Origin: Dyadobacter soli
GTDB taxonomy: Bacteria > Bacteroidota > Bacteroidia > Cytophagales > Spirosomataceae
Reading direction: 5' to 3'
Length of the DNA stretch: 64,000 nt
Assembly (NCBI RefSeq): GCF_900101885.1
Contig: NZ_FNAN01000003.1
Location: 310,001-374,000 of the forward strand
The notes under the pieces were generated by a model that worked only from the letters and a program-made list of their open reading frames with translations, ran no database searches and was not told where the DNA came from. The position numbers and the translations under genes were made by a program. This document shows positions 53,267 to 61,629 of this stretch, piece by piece. Each line of letters opens with the position of its first letter. Position 1 is the stretch's first letter.

Positions 53267-54543
53267 GCGTCTCGCACGAGCGCTGCGCCTACCATGCATT
53301 CCAGGCATTGCTTCGGTGTGCAATAGTTGTTGAACCATTCGATCAATGCCTGCGAATCGGCGGCGGTTTTCACGCGCATGCCCAGCGACGCCCACTCGCG
53401 GGTAATGCGGTTGTCCTCGGCAGGTATCTCCGAAAGCCAGTAAATAGCCTTATCGAGCAGTTCGGGTTGCTGCCGCTGTTTTGAATAGGCGACCAGCAAC
53501 GGCACCGCCGCATTGACGATCAGTAAATGGGCCGCGTCATTACCCAGTACCGGCACCTGCGCCTTTGCTTTCTTTTCAAACAGGTAATGCTCCCGCCAGT
53601 AAGCGGATTGCTCGATACGGAACAGCTCGCGCACATCATCGAACTGATCTGAAACGATAAACCGGTTCAGAAAGCCGCCGGTATTGCACAGCAAGCGTGC
53701 AAACTGCGCCAGCCGCACCGTCGGAAAGCCTGCCGGACGGAGCCGCGCATATTTCCATTCATGCGGTTGCATCGTTTCTTCCTGTAAATTGTATTTGGCA
53801 CTCAGGAACCGGAATTCCTGCCGAAGCTGGCGTACATATATATCTTCCGAATCCTCGGGAATAAGGCCCGAACAACCAAACAGTAACGCTTCGAGCTGAA
53901 TGAGGCGGTCGGTATGTTTGCGGATGATTTTCCAGGGGACAATGCTGGTGAGCCGTTGAAATGGCGCAGCATTCAGTTTGAATCCGAAATGCCGCCCCAG
54001 CCATTGGTAGGCGGTCTGCTCCCAATCCTGCTGGTTGCTTTCGAGCAAATGCCGGATCTCCGAAGCTTTGCGTTCCAGTCTTTCGAGCAATACCCTGTCC
54101 AGCATCGCATACTTACGTATCTGATCCACTTCGCCAAACTGGCGGTTGCAGGGAACTGTTTCTTTTTCATCGAGCAGGCAGCGGTACCTTTCAATTACGG
54201 ATGCTTTCACGAGGCCATTTAGCGTCAACGTCGGAACCGCCGTTCCGTCACGCCGCATGGCCGCATAATCATTTTCCCAAACCACATGAAGGATCACGCC
54301 GTCGTAGGCGCCATTTCGCTGGTGTTCGTGCAGGCGCCAGTCCGATGCCTTCACGTGGATTTCGACGCTCCCGGCCCACAGCACGCCGTCGATGTAAATG
54401 CGTGCTTCGGCAAAATCCGGGCCGGCATCGGTATTCCGGTAACCGGGGCGGAGAATGGAAAGCGGCATGCCTTCGTCGGTCGCCAGCTCTTTCTTCTCAA
54501 AATACTGGAAGCGCCAGATGAAACTCAGTAAATCTTCATTCAT
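53263..54543 (-). CDS. DUF2851 family protein
   Basis: 426 residues, a Bacteroidota protein family of unknown function. Conserved blocks visible are MNEDLLSFIWRFQYF, NTDAGPDFAEARIYIDGVLW, GSVEIHVKASDW, HLNDVILHVV-type NGAYDGVILHVVWEND, and the C-terminal NNYCTPKQCLECMVG. The N-terminal half has a nuclease-like look (Gly-Pro-Asp-Phe then Glu-x-His), but no activity is assigned. The last codon lies in a 14-nt tandem repeat. Confidence 0.9.
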   Translation of the reverse strand: MNEDLLSFIWRFQYFEKKELATDEGMPLSILRPGYRNTDAGPDFAEARIYIDGVLWAGSVEIHVKASDWRLHEHQRNGAYDGVILHVVWENDYAAMRRDGTAVPTLTLNGLVKASVIERYRCLLDEKETVPCNRQFGEVDQIRKYAMLDRVLLERLERKASEIRHLLESNQQDWEQTAYQWLGRHFGFKLNAAPFQRLTSIVPWKIIRKHTDRLIQLEALLFGCSGLIPEDSEDIYVRQLRQEFRFLSAKYNLQEETMQPHEWKYARLRPAGFPTVRLAQFARLLCNTGGFLNRFIVSDQFDDVRELFRIEQSAYWREHYLFEKKAKAQVPVLGNDAAHLLIVNAAVPLLVAYSKQRQQPELLDKAIYWLSEIPAEDNRITREWASLGMRVKTAADSQALIEWFNNYCTPKQCLECMVGAALVRDA

Positions 54544-54666
54544 AAACAGCGTGTTTAAAATTTTGGCGATTAAGGCGTTTATTTCTTTGCCTAAACCTGA
54601 TTAGTTTCTGTTCTTTGTACGCTGTTTTTGTTACTTGGTTTCTATTTGTAGAAGTAAAAAAGTTTT

Positions 54667-55353
54667 ATGCTCCGCCGTCTGCAATTTATTGCGCTCAGAA
54701 TCTTCCTTGCTTTTATCGTGCTTTCAATCGTTTGGGTGGTCATTTTGCGGTTTTTGCCCGTTTGGGTAACGCCCTTTATGATTTCCAGGAAGATCGAGGC
54801 ATTCCGGGCAGACGAGGATACCGAGATCTATCACGACTGGGAGCCGTATGAAAACATCTCCAAGGAAGCGGCCCTGGCAGTAGTAGCCTCCGAGGACCAG
54901 AATTTCCCCAACCACTGGGGTTTCGATTTTGATCAGATTTATAATGCAATGACCGAGGAGCGGAAACGCGCGCGGGGAGCCAGTACCATCTCGCAGCAGG
55001 TAGCGAAGAATGTTTTCCTCTGGCACGGCCGCAGTTACATTCGCAAAGGGTTGGAAGTATATTTCACGGTCCTGATCGAAGTGCTGTGGAGCAAAGAGCG
55101 GATTTTGGAAGTGTATTTAAATGTGGCTGAAATGGGTAAAATGACTTTTGGTGTCGAGGCGGCCTCATTGCGCTACTATAACAAATCGGCCAAGCACCTC
55201 ACACGTTACGAAGCCGCCCGTATTGCCGCGGTACTACCTAATCCGATCCGTTTTTCTATCAAAAACCCTTCTGCGTATGTGAACAAGCGTACCAACCAGA
55301 TCGTCCGCCAAATGCGGTACCTGGGCGGGCAGAAGTATCTGGCGGATTTGTAA
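54667..55353 (+). CDS. mtgA: Monofunctional peptidoglycan glycosyltransferase MtgA
   Basis: 228 residues of glycosyltransferase family 51: one N-terminal membrane helix (FLAFIVLSIVWVVILRFLP), catalytic Glu76 in ASEDQNFPNHWGFDF, then GASTISQQVAKNVFLW and RILEVYLNVAEMG. It polymerises lipid II into glycan strands at the inner membrane. No transpeptidase domain follows, which identifies it as the monofunctional form. It ends next to the stop of the convergent PIN-like gene. Confidence 0.95.
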   Translation: MLRRLQFIALRIFLAFIVLSIVWVVILRFLPVWVTPFMISRKIEAFRADEDTEIYHDWEPYENISKEAALAVVASEDQNFPNHWGFDFDQIYNAMTEERKRARGASTISQQVAKNVFLWHGRSYIRKGLEVYFTVLIEVLWSKERILEVYLNVAEMGKMTFGVEAASLRYYNKSAKHLTRYEAARIAAVLPNPIRFSIKNPSAYVNKRTNQIVRQMRYLGGQKYLADL

Positions 55354-55677
55354 TTAGTAAATTTCGATTATTCCGGTCGTACCACCTTGTGAGATTCGAT
55401 CGAAGATTTTTGGAATTAGCATTCGCAATGTATCCCGTCTATTGTTAAACGCACAGAGCACAAAAATCGTAACAGGGAGCCGTTGGATATTCTGCTGATA
55501 GGGTAGGTTGCGGTCGACGGTTATGAATAGCTCGAAACGTTCCTGTTCCATAAGACGCAGCAACTCTCCATTCTTTTTACCAAGCCATCCTTTATCGCGT
55601 ACAGACCATATTTCATGTTCAGGATCGAAATCGTGTCGAAGTTTCCGGGGAAGACTTTCATCCAGTAAAATTTTCAT
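55354..55677 (-). CDS. PIN-like (DUF5615) toxin candidate
   Basis: 107 residues of the DUF5615/Mut7-C-like PIN group: MKILLDESLPRKLRH with the first acidic residues, DKGWLGKKNGELLRL and ELFITVDRNLPYQQN with a conserved Asp. These fit a PIN-type RNase that binds metal through acidic side chains. It overlaps the DUF433 antitoxin gene by 20 nt. Likely toxin of a VapBC-like pair, antitoxin first. Confidence 0.85.
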   Translation of the reverse strand: MKILLDESLPRKLRHDFDPEHEIWSVRDKGWLGKKNGELLRLMEQERFELFITVDRNLPYQQNIQRLPVTIFVLCAFNNRRDTLRMLIPKIFDRISQGGTTGIIEIY

Positions 55678-55891
55678 GCAATGCTTTTTCGGACGTAAGG
55701 GCTTTTTTAGCCATTTCTAGTACAGCCAATGCGCTTTCTTTTGAAACCGAGGGGAAGTCGTCCAGGAATTCTGACAAATCTTCGCCCCCCTCGATGTAAT
55801 CGAAAAGATTCTGAACCGGAACCCGCGTTCCTGCGAACACAGGAACACCACTCATAATTTCAGGATCTACATTGATCGGACCGTACTGCAT
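55658..55891 (-). CDS. DUF433 antitoxin candidate
   Basis: 77 residues. DUF433 signature IMSGVPVFAGTRVPVQNLFDY followed by an acidic helix (EDLSEFLDDFPSVSKESALAVLE). DUF433 proteins are winged-helix-like and pair with DUF5615 PIN-like toxins. The 20-nt overlap with the toxin supports co-translation. Confidence 0.88.
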   Translation of the reverse strand: MQYGPINVDPEIMSGVPVFAGTRVPVQNLFDYIEGGEDLSEFLDDFPSVSKESALAVLEMAKKALTSEKALHENFTG

Positions 55892-55968
55892 GTTTCCTCA
55901 AAGGTTTGCTTATAACAATTTACGAAAATAGGACTAGTTAAGCCAACGTAATGTGTAACCGACCGATA

Positions 55969-57405
55969 TCAATTATCCCGCGATCGTTCGCCCTCACGGG
56001 ACGAGCGCGGTGAACTCTGTTGCCGACCGGATGGTGTCGCGGATGGCCGTGAGGTTTCCGGGCGACTCGGCGCGGGGCGCGTCTCAGGCGCCTGACGGGC
56101 CGGACGTTCAATGTTCGGTCTTGTTTGTTCCTGACGTGGCGATGGCGCGGGCCGGGATACTTCCGGACGTGGTGATGGCGCAGGCCTGGATACCTCCGGA
56201 CGAGGAGAAGGTTCGGGCCGGGTTACTTCCGGGCGTGGTGATGGCGTTGGCCTCGAAACATCCGGACGTTCTGATCGTGTAGGGCGCTCGATATCCGGGC
56301 GCGTTATTGACGGGCTTGGATTGGCAGGCCGCGTTGTACCGGGACGGGTAACCTCAGGTCTGCCATTGTCGGGCCTGCCTGTGCCGGGGCGGGTACTGTT
56401 GCCGCGTCCGGGTCTTTCTACCGAGGGACGCGAAATATTGTCGCCGGAACCGGGCCGGGTAGTCCCTGGGCGGCCGGTCGATGAGCGGGTGATCACCGGG
56501 CGGCCTGTATTATCGAAGTTAGGAAGCCTTTCGCGCCGGGTTGGGGCCGTGGGATTTCGTTTTACAAATAATGCGGAACCTTGCCGTGCCGATGAAGGCC
56601 GTGAGTAAGTTTGCCGGTAATCGCCCCGCGTGGAGCGTGTGCGCACGATCACCGAGCGCGAGCGGAAGTTGCTGCTGTAATAATGGGTATGCCAAACCGG
56701 GTTGCGGTAACTTGGCCAGCGGCGGAAATGCCCGTTGTAATAGTAATGCCAGTGGTAATGGTAGCCGTAGTAGTAATGCCAGTAGCGCGGCCGCCACGAC
56801 CGCCAGTACGACGGGTAGTAATGCCACCGCCACGGCGACCGCCAAACCACATATCTTGGCACAAAAATGAATTGAACAACCGGCCAGTTCGACACATAAG
56901 TAACATTTTGCTGTATCGGCGCAGGCTGAACTTCCCTGTTACCGGTATAACCAGGGTTAGGCGTTTCTGCCACCGTCCCTGACTGCGAATTAGGTTCAAT
57001 AATATAATCCTTCCCGTAAAGATCCTCATCGCCTACGAGCTGGATCCACACCTCGCCATTGTCTTTCTTTTCAACATAAAATGCCGCCACATCCTGATCT
57101 TCCGTTTCGCTGACAGCCACTCGCAGGCTGATCGTGTGAAGGTTACCCTCTACATTATCGTCCACGCGGATGTAGTCGATCTGATTGTCGCCATTCAGGT
57201 CGAGGTTATTGATCTCCGAATCTTCCTCGTTCAGTTTCCGCTCAAAACCTTCGAGCGTTTCCGATTCCTGGAACAGTTTCAAAACCGCGTACAGGTTGAG
57301 GTTATCGCCGGGAAGGTCGAGCTTTTCTTCTTCGGCCTGGGCAAAGGCCCGGTTACCTGCCATGAGCATTAATGCGCTCAGAAGTATCAGAAGGAGATTT
57401 TTCAT
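55969..57405 (-). CDS. Exported repeat protein: Asp-rich N-domain, Tyr/Trp/His middle, Arg-Pro tail
   Basis: About 478 residues after a signal peptide (MKNLLLILLSALMLMAGNRAFA). Residues about 40-150 contain an EF-hand-like loop (DLNGDNQIDYIRVDD) and resemble a conserved Bacteroidota N-domain. The middle (about 190-250) is extremely rich in Trp, Tyr, His and Arg (WRSPWRWHYYPSYW, GYHYHWHYYYNGHF). The last 200 residues repeat RPGTxRP/RPEVxRP units and end in a Ser/Arg-rich tail. Likely a secreted or cell-surface, disordered polycationic protein. Met at 57405 gives the clean signal. Function unknown. Confidence 0.82.
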   Translation of the reverse strand: MKNLLLILLSALMLMAGNRAFAQAEEEKLDLPGDNLNLYAVLKLFQESETLEGFERKLNEEDSEINNLDLNGDNQIDYIRVDDNVEGNLHTISLRVAVSETEDQDVAAFYVEKKDNGEVWIQLVGDEDLYGKDYIIEPNSQSGTVAETPNPGYTGNREVQPAPIQQNVTYVSNWPVVQFIFVPRYVVWRSPWRWHYYPSYWRSWRPRYWHYYYGYHYHWHYYYNGHFRRWPSYRNPVWHTHYYSSNFRSRSVIVRTRSTRGDYRQTYSRPSSARQGSALFVKRNPTAPTRRERLPNFDNTGRPVITRSSTGRPGTTRPGSGDNISRPSVERPGRGNSTRPGTGRPDNGRPEVTRPGTTRPANPSPSITRPDIERPTRSERPDVSRPTPSPRPEVTRPEPSPRPEVSRPAPSPRPEVSRPAPSPRQEQTRPNIERPARQAPETRPAPSRPETSRPSATPSGRQQSSPRSSREGERSRDN

Positions 57406-57441
57406 GGTTGAGATGCTTAAAGGCAATGTAGGGATTCCTGT

Positions 57442-58791
57442 TTATTTAATCCAAACCCCGTTCAACATAACCTTGCTAACGTTGCGGGTAGCGGATATGT
57501 TCTTCAAAGGATCGCCTTTTATCAGTACCAGATCGGCCTGCTTACCTTTTTCTATACTCCCTAACCTTTTGTCAATGCGAAAGAAACGGGCATTTTGAAG
57601 GGTAGCGGCAGTAATTACTTCGGCGGCAGTAAGCCCGCTGTCGACGAGTAACTCCATTTCACGCTGGAATGCCCAGCCGGTTTCTGCGTAAGGAATCATC
57701 GAATGCGACCCGACTACGATTCTGGCGCCGGCGCGGTGCAGTTTTCCGGTAATCTTTTTCATTTTGCCAAATCCTTCCAGACGCGCGGTATCCAACGGCT
57801 GGCCGGCCGTTGCCTGGTACTCGAATGCGCCGAGCGTGGGGCTAACGAATGTGCCTTTGTTTTTCAGGAAAACGCCGAGCGAATCGGTAGCGGGACTGTC
57901 CGGGTTAATGCTTTTCCAAACTTCATACCTGCCCTGTTTACGTGCATTATTATCGGCCAGGACCATCTGACGATATTTTTCGCCCTCACGCTGCGGGACG
58001 AGCGTAAGCCCGAAAGAGGTGATATGCTCGATCCCGTCCAGTCCGGCCTCGATCGCCTCTTTGGCCTCCGTCGTTTCAAGATGTCCGGTAACCGGAATGC
58101 CGCGTGCATGGGCCGCTTTACACACTTCGCGGATAATGGCCGGTGGTAAACGGAAGTAGACCTTAATCACCGACGCCCCCTGATCGGCCAGGTGGTTTAC
58201 CTCGCGCACGGCCTCGTCCGCGTCCCTGACCACGTACGCGTCGCGCGGGTATGCGGGCGGAAACATATCGATGTGCGGACCGGCGAGGAAAAGTCGCGGG
58301 ATCGGTTGCCCGCTCTTTCTCTCGCCATCATATGCTTCGATCCACGCGCCAGGGTCGCGGAGCGATGTCACGCCATTTTGCAGGAATTGCGCGGGAAGGC
58401 CATGGACGCCGTCGAGGTGGAAGTGGGAATCGATAAAGCCGGGTAATAATGTAAGCCCACCCGCATCGACAACCTGTGCATTTTCGGGTATTTCAATATC
58501 CGCCTTCCTGCCGACGGCACTGATAATGCCGTCAGTGACAACCACGGATCCGTTTTCGATCGGAGCTCCGCCGTTTCCATCGATAATCGTCGCACCGGTG
58601 ATGGCGATGATGGCTTTTTTTGAAATGATTTCTTTTTGATTAATCTCCGTGATTTTTGCCGTTTCGCCTGTCGGGGAACGGGTATTTGTGCTGCAACCCC
58701 AAATAGCGGCAATCAATATCAACTCACAGACTGCAATCTGGAAAATTGTTGAGCGTTGGAGGCTGTCTTTGGTGCTGGCTGAGATCTGCAT
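57442..58791 (-). CDS. Lipoprotein amidohydrolase (imidazolonepropionase/prolidase-like)
   Basis: About 449 residues. The leader ends in AAIWGC, a likely lipobox. Amidohydrolase motifs: GLTLLPGFIDSHFHLDGVHG with HxH metal ligands, VIKVYFRLPP with the bridging-type Lys, GHLETTEAK, and a final RLGSIEKGKQADLVLIKGDP. The family hydrolyses amides, cyclic imides or X-Pro bonds. It is not closely related to the COG3964-type amidohydrolases of the central loci. The frame can start at 58824, but the Met at 58791 gives the better leader. Confidence 0.87.
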   Translation of the reverse strand: MQISASTKDSLQRSTIFQIAVCELILIAAIWGCSTNTRSPTGETAKITEINQKEIISKKAIIAITGATIIDGNGGAPIENGSVVVTDGIISAVGRKADIEIPENAQVVDAGGLTLLPGFIDSHFHLDGVHGLPAQFLQNGVTSLRDPGAWIEAYDGERKSGQPIPRLFLAGPHIDMFPPAYPRDAYVVRDADEAVREVNHLADQGASVIKVYFRLPPAIIREVCKAAHARGIPVTGHLETTEAKEAIEAGLDGIEHITSFGLTLVPQREGEKYRQMVLADNNARKQGRYEVWKSINPDSPATDSLGVFLKNKGTFVSPTLGAFEYQATAGQPLDTARLEGFGKMKKITGKLHRAGARIVVGSHSMIPYAETGWAFQREMELLVDSGLTAAEVITAATLQNARFFRIDKRLGSIEKGKQADLVLIKGDPLKNISATRNVSKVMLNGVWIK

Positions 58792-58888
58792 TTGTCCTAA
58801 TAAGGTTTGAGCACAAACTAACATCGCTTAAATTGAAAGCTAATCCATTGATATAAAGAGAATAGTAACTCCTTTTTAATGTACGGAT

Positions 58889-59221
58889 ATGTGGGCGACG
58901 GATACGCTTTGGTTCGAGGTTGCCATTGTCAGCATCATTTATGCTGTCGGCAACATTTTTTTCGGGCATTTTGAAGAGCAAACGCCTAAATGGCGCCGGT
59001 TCGGGAAATATCTGTTGACCTTGCTGATTGTGCTCGGATTGTCGGTGTATGTTGGAAGATGGGCCAGTATGTCGTTGCTAGGCTTGATGATCGTGCCTTT
59101 GCTTTACATTCACGGCTACTATTTGCCTAAAAAGAAGGGTATCAATGGCTGGACAGGAGAACCGAAGCGGAAATACTATGCGTTTCGCGGGTGGGACACT
59201 GAAATTTTCAGAAAAGAATAA
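58889..59221 (+). CDS. Small membrane protein, unknown function
   Basis: 110 residues with three hydrophobic segments (VAIVSIIYAVGNIFFGHF, LLTLLIVLGLSVYVG, SLLGLMIVPLLYIHGYYL) and a polar tail (KRKYYAFRGWDTEIFRKE). It is not a family I recognise. It stands alone between two divergent or convergent genes. Confidence 0.72.
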   Translation: MWATDTLWFEVAIVSIIYAVGNIFFGHFEEQTPKWRRFGKYLLTLLIVLGLSVYVGRWASMSLLGLMIVPLLYIHGYYLPKKKGINGWTGEPKRKYYAFRGWDTEIFRKE

Positions 59222-59237
59222 CGGCGCGGTCGGCAGG

Positions 59238-59933
59238 CTACTTACGAACAGACGGTGCACTTTTGACGATCCCGTTGTTCCTGTCCTTTAAAAACCGGTA
59301 ATTCCTGTGCTGTGCCAGCGAGCGATCTAGCTTTTCAAACAGATTCCTGTTTTTCAATGCAAACCAATTGACTTTCAGTAAGTACAGGCTGACGTAAGAT
59401 TTGGGATGATTGGCAATAAAATCGGCCGTAGTATCCCACAGCTTTTCGCGCTCTACCGCTTGCTCATTCATCCAATAGCGTGCACTGTCGGCCAGATTTT
59501 GCTTTTTCGCACGCGCCTCCGCCACTACGTACGCATTCAAGCGCTGATCCGACGGATTCTGCACAAGCGTTTGATACTCCCGCCATTCTTCATTGCTTTT
59601 GGAATGACTGACAGTCGATTTCGCCAGGTTCGAAGTGTCCAGTCGTATCTCCGTGCCCGGATCGAAGAAAAACGTCAACGCACCCTTATTTTGCGAAACC
59701 TGGAATTGGTATAAATCGGGCAGTAAATCCGCGTCCATCGTGAGGTGTGTAGTGTCGAAGCCGAGCCTGATCGAATGCACCACCGCCGCAAATCCCTTCT
59801 CCCGCGTAAGCAAAAGCGCCTTCCTGTCATTCCATGCTTTCGGCGCCACGATTTTGATCTTGACGCTCTGCGTCGACACGAACGAAAAGCTTGCTAATAC
59901 ACAAATGATCAGGCGGTTGATATTAATGAGCAC
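59238..59933 (-). CDS. Secreted DUF4369-like protein without thioredoxin domain
   Basis: 231 residues with a signal sequence (INRLIICVLASFSFVS). The first half resembles the DUF4369 domain of Bacteroidota TlpA-like proteins (FQVSQNKGALTFFFDPGTEI, LAKSTVSHSKSNEEWREY); the rest is helical (WDTTADFIANHPKSYVSLYLL). In typical members a thioredoxin-like TlpA domain follows, but here the protein ends. It is probably periplasmic. Assignment to DUF4369 is from pattern resemblance only. Confidence 0.65.
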   Translation of the reverse strand: MLININRLIICVLASFSFVSTQSVKIKIVAPKAWNDRKALLLTREKGFAAVVHSIRLGFDTTHLTMDADLLPDLYQFQVSQNKGALTFFFDPGTEIRLDTSNLAKSTVSHSKSNEEWREYQTLVQNPSDQRLNAYVVAEARAKKQNLADSARYWMNEQAVEREKLWDTTADFIANHPKSYVSLYLLKVNWFALKNRNLFEKLDRSLAQHRNYRFLKDRNNGIVKSAPSVRK

Positions 59934-59972
59934 AGGCAGGGGAGTTGGAAATGATGGTTACAATTTAGTACT

Positions 59973-59980
59973 TAAATTTG
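59973..59980 (+). promoter_or_regulatory. -7 promoter element of the DUF6934-like gene
   Basis: TAAATTTG matches TAnnTTTG. The ATG at 59988 follows after 7 nt, so the transcript may be leaderless or nearly so. Confidence 0.55.
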
Positions 59981-59987
59981 CATTCAC

Positions 59988-60437
59988 ATGCACTATGAAC
60001 GATATGAAATAACGCCCGGCGATACGGCCATGGTTTACGAGTTTGTAAGTCAAGGGCCAAAAGGTGATGTCAAAAAAGTTATCATTTATAGTCCAACCAA
60101 CATACCGAACTTTTTTAACCTCGGATTTGGGGATAAAAATGACTTAACCGGACAGCCTGATGACCAGGTAGTCACCAATAACGGAGATAGTATCAAAGTA
60201 ATGGCAACGGTGGCGTCAACACTTTTATCTTTCACGGAAGAGTTTCCTGGTGCGATGATATTCGCAACTGGTAGTACAAAATCAAGGACCAGGTTGTACA
60301 GAATAGGAATTTCAAACAATCTTGAAACTATAAGACTCGATTTTCTGGTTTATGGTTTTGTGGATGATGGTTGGGAAGAGTTTGCAGCCAATACTGAATA
60401 TAAGGCATTTCTTGTTATTAGAAAAAAGCGATTGTAA
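59988..60437 (+). CDS. DUF6934-like protein
   Basis: 149 residues that resemble the Bacteroidota DUF6934 family (YEFVSQGPKGDVKKVIIYSP, NFFNLGFGDKN, MATVASTLLSFTEEFPGAMIFATGSTKSRTRLYRIGI matched along its length). No enzymatic motif is evident. A 51-codon gene follows after one base, so the two form a tight pair like a toxin-antitoxin module. Base composition is lower in GC than the neighbours, which hints at transfer. Function unknown. Confidence 0.72.
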   Translation: MHYERYEITPGDTAMVYEFVSQGPKGDVKKVIIYSPTNIPNFFNLGFGDKNDLTGQPDDQVVTNNGDSIKVMATVASTLLSFTEEFPGAMIFATGSTKSRTRLYRIGISNNLETIRLDFLVYGFVDDGWEEFAANTEYKAFLVIRKKRL

Positions 60438-60438
60438 G

Positions 60439-60594
60439 ATGGAAAAAGAACTTGAACGCTTGCGAAAACCTATCTTGAAGAAGCCTGATAAAAGCCTTGA
60501 CGAGCTTCTTAACAAAGGCTATTTCAAAGAAAAGATAGAATTTGCTGAACATATCGTAAAAACCTACGGCCTCCCGGATTTCGACAAAAAATAA
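60439..60594 (+). CDS. Short basic partner of the DUF6934-like protein
   Basis: 51 residues, rich in Lys and Glu (MEKELERLRKPILKKPDKSL, LLNKGYFKEKIEFAEHIVKTYG). The ATG lies one base after the previous stop. No signal or known domain. Its coding length and pairing suggest an antitoxin or adaptor, but nothing proves this. Longer in-frame starts lie inside the upstream gene and are less likely. Confidence 0.65.
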   Translation: MEKELERLRKPILKKPDKSLDELLNKGYFKEKIEFAEHIVKTYGLPDFDKK

Positions 60595-60669
60595 CGGCAG
60601 CCAGCTCCGGCGACCGGATATGCTCCAAATCCCCAAAAGCCGGTTGCCGAGAAGCTGAATGCCGAAGTG

Positions 60670-61512
60670 CTATTTAATCTCCACTTTCACCAACACCGGC
60701 TGGTGATCCGACGGGTAGCGTTGCTCTTTTGAATCGGTGAGCACACCGTATTTCAACACATCCACATTTTTACTTACAAAAATATAGTCGATTCGGGTCT
60801 TCATGGCGGCGTCGAATTTGAAGCTATTGAATGTGCCTTCCGGGCCGTAAGGAGCTTGTTTCGTTACATCGTGCGTGTCGTTGAGGGCGCCGGCGATGGT
60901 TTTCATTTGCTCGGTATCCGGCGTCGAGTTAAAGTCGCCGGTGAGGATGGTCGTAGCATTGCCTGCGATCTCCTTCATCTTTTTCACCATCAAATGCCCC
61001 GACTGACGGCGCGCTTCCACGCCCTGGTGGTCGAAATGCACGTTGAAGAAGAAGAATTTCTTTTTCGTATTCACATCTTCGAACTGTGCCCATGAGCAAA
61101 TGCGGTTACAGCAAGTCGCATCCCAGCCTTTGCCCGGTGTGTCGGGTGTTTCGCTCAGCCAGAAATCGCCCGATTTGAGCAATTTGAAACGATCTTTCTT
61201 GTAAAAAATAGCGGAATGCTCACCGCCTTCCTTGCCATCGTCGCGGCCTTTGCCGTAGTAAGCAAATTCAGGGAGTTCGGCCACGTCTTTCAACTGGCCT
61301 ACCAATGCTTCCTGCACGCCGAAAATGTCGAATTCATGGAAACGCACGAGGCCTTTTACGTTTTCCTTGCGATTGGGCCACGCATTCACGCCGTCGTTCG
61401 GGGTGTTGTAGCGAAGGTTGTACGAACCTACATTAATAGTTGCGGTTTTCTGCGCATACGACGCGCTTGCGAGCGAGACGAATGCCAGTAGGTAAAGGGC
61501 AAATTTTTTCAT
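60670..61512 (-). CDS. Exported endonuclease/exonuclease/phosphatase (EEP) family hydrolase
   Basis: 280 residues: signal peptide (MKKFALYLLAFVSLASASYA) and EEP fold with Asn in GSYNLRYN, Glu in FGVQEAL, TGDFNSTPD, and SDHQPVLV at the end. The family contains DNases, sphingomyelinases and phosphodiesterases that use a metal and an Asp-His pair. In SusCD loci such exported enzymes often cleave phosphodiesters to release nutrients. A terminator lies between it and the preceding SusD gene. Confidence 0.92.
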   Translation of the reverse strand: MKKFALYLLAFVSLASASYAQKTATINVGSYNLRYNTPNDGVNAWPNRKENVKGLVRFHEFDIFGVQEALVGQLKDVAELPEFAYYGKGRDDGKEGGEHSAIFYKKDRFKLLKSGDFWLSETPDTPGKGWDATCCNRICSWAQFEDVNTKKKFFFFNVHFDHQGVEARRQSGHLMVKKMKEIAGNATTILTGDFNSTPDTEQMKTIAGALNDTHDVTKQAPYGPEGTFNSFKFDAAMKTRIDYIFVSKNVDVLKYGVLTDSKEQRYPSDHQPVLVKVEIK

Positions 61513-61540
61513 TGGGTATAGAGATGATTGATTAACTATA

Positions 61541-61563
61541 AAACAAAAGACCCCGAAGGGTCT
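61541..61563 (-). terminator. Intrinsic terminator (AGACCC-TTCG-GGGTCT)
   Basis: On the minus strand a 6-bp stem closed by a TTCG tetraloop is followed by TTTTGTTTT. It should cut transcription after susD 3, so the EEP gene is expressed by read-through or its own promoter. Confidence 0.85.
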
Positions 61564-61629
61564 CCTGTTGCGGTGCCAAAAATATGCGATTAATGTTAAC
61601 TCATGATGAAAATTCGCATTTGTGATGCA

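Noticed and set aside
61541..61563. A new riboswitch before the EEP gene
   Set aside because: The hairpin is a simple TTCG-capped stem with T-run on the minus strand, sufficient as a terminator; no aptamer-like conserved core was seen.
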